In this document: positions 58,292 through 64,000 of the stretch, piece by piece
Position numbering within the stretch: position 1 is the stretch's first letter
Layout of the letters: every line of letters starts with the position of its first letter
Source of the DNA: Phaeovulum molybdatiresistens
GTDB lineage: Bacteria; Pseudomonadota; Alphaproteobacteria; Rhodobacterales; Rhodobacteraceae
DNA length: 64,000 nucleotides
Assembly (NCBI RefSeq): GCF_023544865.1
Contig: NZ_JAMJFX010000012.1
Location: forward strand, 1-64,000
Direction: 5' to 3'
Made by a program: the position numbers and the translations under genes
Notes under the pieces: model-generated
The model's input: the letters and a program-made list of their open reading frames with translations, nothing else
Told to the model about the DNA's origin: nothing
Databases searched by the model: none

Positions 58292-59322
58292 TGGCGCCTG
58301 CCGCCCCGCGCCAGGGCGCCGCCATTCTGGGCTGTGCCGGGCTGACCCTTGGCCCCGACGAGGCCGCCTTTTTCCGCGATGCGGACCCCTGGGGCTTCAT
58401 CCTGTTCGCCCGCAATGTCGACACGCCCGACCAGCTGCGCCGCCTGACTGGTGCGTTGCGGGATGCGGTGGGCCGCGACGCGCCGATCCTGATCGATCAG
58501 GAAGGCGGGCGCGTGCAGCGGTTGCGCGCGCCGCATTGGCGCGAATGGCTGGCGCCGCTGGATCAGGCCGAAGGCAGCGGGGCGGGGGCGGCGCGGGGCT
58601 TTTGGCTGCGCGCGCGGATCATGGCGGCGGAACTGCGCGCGGTGGGGATTGATGCGAACTGTGCCCCCACCTGCGATATCGCGGGGCCCGACACCCATCC
58701 CTTCCTGCGCAATCGCTGCCTTGGGACGGATGCGGCCCACGTCACCGCCCATGCCCGCGCGACGGCCGATGGGCTGCTGGCGGGCGGCGTGCTGCCGGTG
58801 ATCAAGCACATGCCGGGCCACGGCCGCGCCACTGCCGACAGCCACCTGGACCTGCCCACCGTCACAGCAGCGCTGGAGCAGCTGGATCAGACCGATTTCG
58901 CCCCCTTCCGCGCGCTGGCCGATCTGCCCATGGGCATGACCGCGCATATCCGCTTTACCGCGCTGGACCCGGCGCCGGCCACGCAATCGGCGCGGGTGAT
59001 CGGGCTGATCCGGGACCGCATCGGCTTTGACGGGCTGTTGATGACCGATGACATCGGCATGCAGGCGCTGTCCGGCCCGGTGGCGGATCGCGCGGCAAAA
59101 TCCATCGCAGCGGGCTGTGATGTGGTGCTGCATTGCAATGGCAACCTAGAGGAGATGCAGGCGGTGGTGGGCGCGGCCGGGCGTCTGACACCTGCGGCCG
59201 ATGCCCGCGCCGCCGCGGCACTGGCCCGCCGGACCGCGCCCGAGGCCGTTGACATCGCGGGCCTGGAGGCCGAACTTGGGGCGGTCCTGAACGGCGCGCC
59301 AAGCCCCAAGCCCAAGGCCTGA
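58291..59322 (+). CDS. nagZ: Beta-N-acetylhexosaminidase (glycoside hydrolase family 3, NagZ-like)
   Basis: This 343-aa GH3 enzyme has LIDQEGGRVQRL, the signature KHMPGHGRATADSHLDLP with catalytic His/Asp and a TDDIGMQAL nucleophile Asp. It cleaves GlcNAc from muropeptides during wall recycling. The start at 58291 overlaps the SPOR gene stop; the longer frame from 58099 is a shadow. It lies 8 bases upstream of scpA. Confidence 0.92.
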   Translation: MAPAAPRQGAAILGCAGLTLGPDEAAFFRDADPWGFILFARNVDTPDQLRRLTGALRDAVGRDAPILIDQEGGRVQRLRAPHWREWLAPLDQAEGSGAGAARGFWLRARIMAAELRAVGIDANCAPTCDIAGPDTHPFLRNRCLGTDAAHVTAHARATADGLLAGGVLPVIKHMPGHGRATADSHLDLPTVTAALEQLDQTDFAPFRALADLPMGMTAHIRFTALDPAPATQSARVIGLIRDRIGFDGLLMTDDIGMQALSGPVADRAAKSIAAGCDVVLHCNGNLEEMQAVVGAAGRLTPAADARAAAALARRTAPEAVDIAGLEAELGAVLNGAPSPKPKA

Positions 59323-59329
59323 CCCCCGC

Positions 59330-60121
59330 ATGCCCGACACATCCGAGACGAACCTATTTGAGGCGCAATCCGTCGCCGACCGGCTGCAGGCCGAGGCGCT
59401 GATCGTCGATGTCGAGGGCTTCGAAGGCCCGCTGGACCTGTTGCTGACCCTGTCGCGCACGCAAAAGGTCGATCTGCGGCGGATTTCGGTGCTGGAACTG
59501 GCTGAACAATACCTGGCCTTCGTCGACCGCGCCAAGGCGCTGCGGATCGAACTGGCCGCCGATTATCTGGTGATGGCGGCCTGGCTGGCGTTTCTCAAAT
59601 CGCGGCTGCTGCTGCCGCCCGACCCCGCCGCCGATGGCCCCTCGGCCGAGGATATGGCCGCCCATCTGGCCTTCCAGCTGGAACGCCTGCAAGCCATGCG
59701 CGAGGCCGCCGCCCAGCTGATGGCGCGCGACCGGCTGGGCCGCGACACCTTTGCCCGCGGCCTGTCCGAAGAGGTCGCCCGGGTGCGCAAGGTGGTCTAT
59801 ACCGCCTCGCTGCTGGATCTGATGCAGGCCTATGCCCGCATCCGCACGCGCGACGAATTCCGCCCCTATGCCTTTGACCGGCGCGACGTGTTCACGATGG
59901 AACAGGCGCTGGACCGGCTGCGCGGCCTGATCGGCTTTGCCGGCGACTGGACCGAACTGGCCAGTTACCTGCCCGATGGCTGGGGCGGCGATCCCAAGCG
60001 CCGCCGATCCGCCACCGCCGCCACCTTTGCCGCCAGTCTGGAACTGGCCAAGCAGGGCCAGATCGAGATCCGCCAGTCCGAAACCTTCGCCCCCATTTCC
60101 ATCCGACGGAAGACGCCGTGA
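59330..60121 (+). CDS. scpA: Segregation and condensation protein A
   Basis: This 263-aa kleisin subunit of the Smc-ScpAB condensin has FEGPLDLLLTLSRTQKVDL and AADYLVMAAWLAFLKSRLLLP near the N-terminus and a C-terminal winged helix. Its stop overlaps the scpB GTG start (GTGA). Confidence 0.95.
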   Translation: MPDTSETNLFEAQSVADRLQAEALIVDVEGFEGPLDLLLTLSRTQKVDLRRISVLELAEQYLAFVDRAKALRIELAADYLVMAAWLAFLKSRLLLPPDPAADGPSAEDMAAHLAFQLERLQAMREAAAQLMARDRLGRDTFARGLSEEVARVRKVVYTASLLDLMQAYARIRTRDEFRPYAFDRRDVFTMEQALDRLRGLIGFAGDWTELASYLPDGWGGDPKRRRSATAATFAASLELAKQGQIEIRQSETFAPISIRRKTP

Positions 60122-60756
60122 CCGATGCCCCCGAAAAATCGCTGTTCGACGCCCCGCCGATCGCGGAACAGGAACGCATGGTCGAGGCGATCCTGTTCGC
60201 CTCGGCCGAGCCTGTGACCGTGGCCGAGATGGCCGAGCGGATGCCGCATGGATCGGACCCGGCCGAGGCGCTGGCCTATCTGCGCAAACGCTATGAGGGG
60301 CGGGGGGTGCGGCTGGTGCGGGTGGGCGATGCCTGGGCCTTCCGCACCGCGCCGGACCTTGGCTTCCTGATGCAGAAGGAAACGGTGGAACAGCGCAAAC
60401 TGTCGCGCGCGGCCATCGAGACGCTGGCGATCATCGCCTATCACCAGCCCGTCACCCGCGCCGAGATCGAGGAAATCCGCGGCGTGGCCGTGTCGCGCGG
60501 CACCATCGACCAGTTGCTGGAAATGGAATGGATCCGCTTTGGCCGCCGCCGGATGACGCCCGGGCGCCCGGTGACCTTTGTGGTTACGCAAGGCTTCCTG
60601 GATCATTTCAACCTGGAATCGGCGCGCGACCTGCCCGGGCTGAAGGAACTGCGCGCGGCGGGCCTGTTGGACAACCGGCCCTTGCCCGGGGCAGATGCCG
60701 CGCCCGACGATGAGGCCGAGGATATCAGTGGTCAGACGGAACTTTTTGAAGATTGA
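60118..60756 (+). CDS. scpB: Segregation and condensation protein B
   Basis: This 212-aa winged-helix protein has EAILFASAEPVTVAEMAERM and AIETLAIIAYHQPVTRAEIEEIRG. It completes the ScpAB pair. It starts with GTG; the acidic C-terminus (DDEAEDISGQTELFED) is usual. Confidence 0.95.
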   Translation: MTDAPEKSLFDAPPIAEQERMVEAILFASAEPVTVAEMAERMPHGSDPAEALAYLRKRYEGRGVRLVRVGDAWAFRTAPDLGFLMQKETVEQRKLSRAAIETLAIIAYHQPVTRAEIEEIRGVAVSRGTIDQLLEMEWIRFGRRRMTPGRPVTFVVTQGFLDHFNLESARDLPGLKELRAAGLLDNRPLPGADAAPDDEAEDISGQTELFED

Positions 60757-60768
60757 AGGGGTTAAACG

Positions 60769-60984
60769 GTGAACTTGAACCAGATTGTGAACATGGTGAT
60801 CAAGACTGTCACGCGCCGGCTGGTCAACTGGGGCGTTAACAAGGGCATGGATCTGGCCGCACGGCGCGGCACGGGGGGAACGGCGGTCGGGGCCACGCCA
60901 GCGCAGGCCAAACAGGACAATGCCGCGCGCGAGGCCGCCAAGCGCGCCCGTCAGGCGGCCAAGATCACGCGTCGTCTGCGCTAG
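60769..60984 (+). CDS. Small basic protein downstream of scpB
   Basis: This 71-aa protein starts with GTG after GAAGGGG. N-terminal amphipathic part MNLNQIVNMVIKTVTRRLVN, Ala/Lys/Arg-rich C-terminus with KQDNAAREAAKRARQAAK. No signal peptide. Function unknown; same small gene often follows scpB in relatives. The last 20 bases overlap the convergent kinase gene. Confidence 0.6.
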   Translation: MNLNQIVNMVIKTVTRRLVNWGVNKGMDLAARRGTGGTAVGATPAQAKQDNAAREAAKRARQAAKITRRLR

Positions 60985-62248
60985 GCGGTGCTGCGCCGAT
61001 CGGCTGCAGCAAGCCTGCCTCGGCCAGCGCGGCCAGATGGCGGCGCATGTCGTCGCGCAGCTGCGCGGGCGGGGTGTCGGGAAAGACCTCGGCCAGAACC
61101 TCGGCGCAATCGGCGGCGCTGCCGGGGATTTCCAGCATCTGCCAGATCGCGGCGCCGACCGGGTTCAGTTCCCACAACATCGGCTCGCCCGCCTGCCACA
61201 GGAAGGTGGCCTGACCGTGCTGGCGCAGCGCCACGCCGGGGCTGCGCTGCCAGATCTGATCCAGCGGCACGGGTTCGGCCTGGGGGGCGGCATCGACGGC
61301 GGTGTCAAAGGGCAGTTCGGGGCCGATGTCCAGATCCGCGGGCAGGTTCGGCCCGGCAAAGGCGCGCATCAGCAGGGCTGTGGCCTCATCCAGATCGGAA
61401 TAGACCAGCCGCAGCACGGGCAGGCCATCGGTCAGGTCATGGGCGCGGTCAAAGGCCGCCTCGGCCGAGGGCAGGTCGGTGATTGTCTGCACCAGCAGCA
61501 GGCGCAGCGCTTGCGCTGGGTCCAGCCGGTGCAGCCGGGCCGGGGCCGATGCGCGCCGATCCAGCATCACCAGCGCGCCCAGCGGCGCCAGGCTGCCATG
61601 CGGGGCAAGGTTGGGCAGCATCAGATAGCCATAGCGGTCATCGGCGGGGCCAAGATGCGCCTCGACATGGGCGCGCAGGATCGGGCCGGCGGTGTCGGGC
61701 AGCGGCAGGCGCAGACGCGGCGCCACGCCCAGCCCCAGCGCGCGGCCATCGGCCAGCACCGGCAGGACATCGTCGCAAAACAGGCGCACGCCCGGTTCGG
61801 CGGTCATGCGGGCGGTCAGGGTGCTTTTGCCCGCCCGGCGCGGCCCGGTCAGCACGACGATCCGGCCCCCCAGTTCCAGCGCGCCGCAATGCAGCCCCAG
61901 CGCCCCGGGCTGGGCGGCGCTGTAGGCCTGGGTCATGTCGGCCAGGGTGGCGCAGACGGCGGCGGTGGCGCTTAACCCGCCCAAAGGCTCGGCCAGGAAG
62001 GGCGAGGTGACGCGATAACGCCCGGGGCCCGCGGCCTCAATCCATGAAACGGGCGCGGGGTCGTCGGTGCGGGGGACCGTCGGTTCGGGCAGCCAGCCGT
62101 TCAGACAGCGCATCAGCTGCGCGGCAAGGCCCGCATCATCGGGCAACCGCACCGGACCGGGCAGGCCGGGAAATTCCAGGTTCAGGTCGACCAAACGGCG
62201 CCCCCCGAAGGGGGCGCCGCGGCGCTGGATCAGATCACGCAGCGACAT
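60965..62248 (-). CDS. HprK-like kinase fused to a PqqD-like (RiPP recognition) domain
   Basis: This 427-aa protein has three parts. Residues 1 to about 110 are an N-terminal region of unclear fold. Then comes an HprK-type kinase core: LHCGALELGGRIVVLTGPRR leads into Walker A GPRRAGKST (135-143), and LFCDDVLPV carries the candidate catalytic Asp pair (159-160). From about 335 to 415 lies a PqqD-like winged helix (FLWQAGEPMLWELNPVGAAI, ADCAEVLAEVFP, LAALAEAGLLQP). PqqD domains act as RiPP recognition elements that bind leader peptides. It starts 3 bases after the secreted repeat protein gene, so the two are one operon. HPr kinase activity is not expected because no HPr is nearby. Confidence 0.8.
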   Translation of the reverse strand: MSLRDLIQRRGAPFGGRRLVDLNLEFPGLPGPVRLPDDAGLAAQLMRCLNGWLPEPTVPRTDDPAPVSWIEAAGPGRYRVTSPFLAEPLGGLSATAAVCATLADMTQAYSAAQPGALGLHCGALELGGRIVVLTGPRRAGKSTLTARMTAEPGVRLFCDDVLPVLADGRALGLGVAPRLRLPLPDTAGPILRAHVEAHLGPADDRYGYLMLPNLAPHGSLAPLGALVMLDRRASAPARLHRLDPAQALRLLLVQTITDLPSAEAAFDRAHDLTDGLPVLRLVYSDLDEATALLMRAFAGPNLPADLDIGPELPFDTAVDAAPQAEPVPLDQIWQRSPGVALRQHGQATFLWQAGEPMLWELNPVGAAIWQMLEIPGSAADCAEVLAEVFPDTPPAQLRDDMRRHLAALAEAGLLQPIGAAPPSADDA

Positions 62249-62251
62249 GCC

Positions 62252-62644
62252 TTAGCGGGTGCCGAGCGGTTCGCGCAGCCAGGTGGGGATGTTGCCAGCC
62301 CCGGTCGTACGGCCCGAGGGGCGCGAGCTGCCGCCGCGCGACGGCCCCGACGTGCCACTGCGCGAGGGCCCCGAGCTACCGCTGCGCGACGGGCCCGAGC
62401 TGCCGCTGCGCGAGGGGCCGGAGTTGCTGCCGCTCGAAGCCGCGCCGCTCGAAGCTGCGCCGCCCGATGCACCACCGCCCGATGCGCCGCCGCCCGAATT
62501 GCCGCCGCCCGAGGCACCGCTGGCGCGGGCCGCGTTCAGCCCCATCAGCGTCGGTGCGACATAGGCCGCGCCCGCCAGAAGGCCCACACGCGCCAGAAGC
62601 GCGCGGCGGTTGAGGGTCGGGTTGGTATCTTTCGCCTTGGTCAT
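62252..62644 (-). CDS. Secreted Ser/Gly/Arg-rich repeat protein, candidate substrate of the kinase
   Basis: This 130-aa protein has a twin-arginine-like signal (LNRRALLARVGLLAGAAYVA, about 11-40). A Gly/Ser/Ala stretch (41-74) is followed by four imperfect SGPSRSGS repeats (about 75-107), then a distinct tail NIPTWLREPLGTR. GGAGG lies 5 bases before the ATG. It is first in the operon with the HprK/PqqD fusion. No Cys at all in the mature part, so any modification would be on Ser or Arg. The family is not recognised by me; small Ser/Gly-rich exported proteins exist in related genomes. Confidence 0.75.
   Translation of the reverse strand: MTKAKDTNPTLNRRALLARVGLLAGAAYVAPTLMGLNAARASGASGGGNSGGGASGGGASGGAASSGAASSGSNSGPSRSGSSGPSRSGSSGPSRSGTSGPSRGGSSRPSGRTTGAGNIPTWLREPLGTR
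62315..62422 (-). repeat. In-frame coding repeat of the Ser/Gly/Arg protein
   Basis: Tandem units of 24 bases encode SGPSRSGS-type octapeptides; four copies with small substitutions end as GGSSRPSG. They are protein-level repeats, not CRISPR. Confidence 0.75.
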
Positions 62645-62769
62645 CTTTGCCTCCGTCTGCGCCGTTGCGGCGCGTTCCAGGTTCCAATTGCGACCGGATA
62701 TTTCCCCGGTGCTGCAAGGATAACGCGGTGGGGCGGAAAACATTCCCCGGGGCAGGCGAAAAAAATTGA

Positions 62770-62796
62770 AAAAATCGGAACGCCTTGAAAAGGCGT
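62770..62796 (-). terminator. Terminator after dcd
   Basis: Read on the minus strand, ACGCCTT and AAGGCGT form a 7-bp stem with a 3-base loop (62780-62796) followed by T-rich sequence. It lies just past the dcd stop and ahead of the repeat-protein operon. Confidence 0.7.
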
Positions 62797-62802
62797 AGAA
62801 AA

Positions 62803-63882
62803 TCAGCCCGCTCGGAAGTGCTTGGCCAGTTTCAGTCCCTGGCCCTGATAGTTGGACGCGATGCCCGCGCCATAAAGCCGGTCGGGCCGCGCGGCCATGC
62901 GTTCATAGACCAGCCGGCCGACGACCTGCCCGTGTTCCAACACGAAAGGCGCCTCGTGGCAGCGCACCTCCAGCACGCCGCGCGATCCCGCACCGCCCGC
63001 AGCGCCATGGCCAAAGCCCGGGTCGAAGAAGCCTGCGTAATGCACGCGGAATTCGCCCACCATCGCCAGGTAGGGCGCCATTTCGGCAGCATGGTCGGGC
63101 GGGATCGTCACCGCCTCGCGCGAGACGAGGATGTAGAAGGCGCCGGGGTCCAGGATGATGCGCCCGTCGCGCGTGCGGATTTCTTCCCAGAAATCCGAAG
63201 CCGGGTAATGCGCGATCCGGTCCAGATCGATCACGCCGGTATGCGGCTTGGCGCGATAGCCCACCAGATCGCCGGTTTCGGGCAAGAGGTCGACCGAGAA
63301 GCCCAGGCCCCCGTCAATCACCGCCTCGCCGCTGACCAGCGGTTCTTCGGCATGCAGGCGGATCAGTTCAGCATCGCTGAGCGCGGCCTGACCCGCGCGG
63401 AAGCGGATCTGGTTCAGCCGCATCCCCGGACGCACCAGCACCGAAAAGGACCGCGGGCAAATTTCGGCGTAAAGCGGGCCGGCATAGCCTTCGGGGATGC
63501 GGTCGAATTCGGTGCCGCCATCGGTGATCACGCGGGTCAGCAGGTCCAGCCGCCCGGTCGAGGATTTGGCATTGGCCACCGCGGTCACACCCGCGGGCAG
63601 GGCAAGCCGTTCCATCAGCGGCACCAGGTAGACACAGCCCTTTTCCAACACCGCGCCGTCACGCAGATCCATGCGGTGCATTTCGAATTCGGCCAGCCGG
63701 GCATCGACGCGGCGCGTCTTGCCCGCCAGGAACGAGGCGCGGATGCGATAGGCGACATGGCCCAGCCGCAGGTCCAGGCTGGCGGGTTGGATCTGTTCGG
63801 GGATCACGGGGGTCTCGGCGGCAATTTCGCCGCGGGCGATCATCGCCTTCAGATGGCTGTCCGGCAGCACGCCCGTGGTCAT
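62803..63882 (-). CDS. dcd: dCTP deaminase, double-length form
   Basis: This 359-aa protein is about twice the length of E. coli Dcd (193 aa) and matches the 2'-deoxycytidine 5'-triphosphate deaminase family of alphaproteobacteria. It appears to have two dUTPase-like halves (PASLDLRLGHVAYRIRASFL, ANAKSSTGRLDLLTRVITD and later GFFDPGFGHGAAGGAGSRGV). It deaminates dCTP to dUTP for dTMP synthesis. The start at 63882 has GGGGGAAGCC upstream; the longer frame lacks support. Confidence 0.93.
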   Translation of the reverse strand: MTTGVLPDSHLKAMIARGEIAAETPVIPEQIQPASLDLRLGHVAYRIRASFLAGKTRRVDARLAEFEMHRMDLRDGAVLEKGCVYLVPLMERLALPAGVTAVANAKSSTGRLDLLTRVITDGGTEFDRIPEGYAGPLYAEICPRSFSVLVRPGMRLNQIRFRAGQAALSDAELIRLHAEEPLVSGEAVIDGGLGFSVDLLPETGDLVGYRAKPHTGVIDLDRIAHYPASDFWEEIRTRDGRIILDPGAFYILVSREAVTIPPDHAAEMAPYLAMVGEFRVHYAGFFDPGFGHGAAGGAGSRGVLEVRCHEAPFVLEHGQVVGRLVYERMAARPDRLYGAGIASNYQGQGLKLAKHFRAG

Positions 63883-63905
63883 TTGGCTTCCCCCCGATAT
63901 GCGAA

Positions 63906-63930
63906 CGCCCACCCCGGGACGGGATGGGCG
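63906..63930 (-). terminator. Possible hairpin after tRNA-Pro
   Basis: CGCCCA and TGGGCG pair across a 13-base loop 10 bases past the tRNA 3' end. The U-tract is weak, so it may be a processing site rather than a terminator. Confidence 0.4.
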
Positions 63931-63939
63931 TTTCGGTTT

Positions 63940-64000
63940 TGGTCGGGCCGGCGAGATTCGAACTCGCGACCTTCCGCCCCCCAGACGGACGCGCTAACCA
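63940..64000 (-). tRNA. tRNA-Pro (anticodon GGG), 5' part cut by the window edge
   Basis: Read on the minus strand, the D-arm TGGTTAGCGCG, anticodon stem TCCGT/GCGGA with loop CTGGGGG (GGG) and T-loop TTCGAAT are visible, ending GGCCCGACCA. The 5' acceptor half lies outside the window. Confidence 0.93.

Noticed and set aside
62315-62422. Regular short repeats that could suggest a CRISPR array
   Set aside because: The period is 24 bases with no unique spacers, and it is in frame with a protein that has a signal peptide and strong ribosome site; it is a coding repeat.
63940-64000. tRNA-Pro considered as an integration site
   Set aside because: Only part is visible, and the dcd and kinase genes beside it do not look like a mobile element; no integrase found.

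Overview
The window is chromosomal DNA from a GC-rich alphaproteobacterium, almost certainly of the Rhodobacteraceae (Rhodobacter/Paracoccus group). The evidence is the full nuo operon with the accessory genes that family carries between the core subunits, glmS/glmU, scpA/scpB beside a SPOR-domain gene and a nagZ-like gene, and a double-length dCTP deaminase. No integrase, transposase, plasmid or phage genes were seen. It reads as stable core genome with a few accessory clusters. The genus cannot be fixed from the sequence alone.

Layout. (1) 1-290: a structured non-coding stretch ending in a very strong rightward terminator. (2) 290-12493: an amino-acid catabolism cluster with an acetamidase/formamidase, a DAO-type FAD oxidoreductase, a divergent LysR regulator, a polar amino acid ABC transporter (binding protein, ATPase, two permeases), an Asp/Glu-racemase-family protein, an ALDH7-type dehydrogenase, a PLP aminotransferase and a ThDP enzyme. 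(3) 12549-17048: a chemoreceptor with a periplasmic rhodanese, a PhnA-like protein and an HU-like protein. (4) Two tRNA-Val genes (CAC, TAC), then leftward glmU-glmS-AlkD-like. (5) 21284-24619: phosphoglycolate phosphatase, an internally shortened Tet-type MFS protein, a DegT aminotransferase and CreA. (6) 24738-32645: the leucine/isovalerate pathway (ivd, mccB, mccA, GST, HMG-CoA lyase, methylglutaconyl-CoA hydratase), interrupted by an opposite-strand ompW. A promoter with a palindromic operator precedes ivd, and a composite hairpin repeat lies between mccB and mccA.

(7) 32825-49670: nuoA-N, with NuoE carrying an extra C-terminal helix-hairpin-helix-like domain. A separate membrane protein next door carries the same domain. 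Other passengers are a DUF5337-like small membrane protein, two small lipoproteins and a carboxymuconolactone decarboxylase-like protein. birA, coaX and rnj follow without a break. (8) 52999-60984: an exported unknown protein, a DEAD-box helicase (leftward), argS, a SPOR protein, nagZ-like, scpA, scpB and a 71-aa protein. (9) 60965-62644: the most intriguing locus, a two-gene leftward operon. It has a Tat-like secreted, Ser/Gly/Arg-rich repeat protein and a fusion of an HprK-like kinase with a PqqD-like (RiPP recognition element) domain. (10) dcd and the 3' part of tRNA-Pro(GGG) at the right edge.

Functionally the window couples amino acid uptake and breakdown to complex I, which reoxidises the NADH. 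BirA is needed to biotinylate the methylcrotonyl-CoA carboxylase encoded upstream. The candidate undescribed system is the kinase/RRE plus repeat-peptide pair near the right end.
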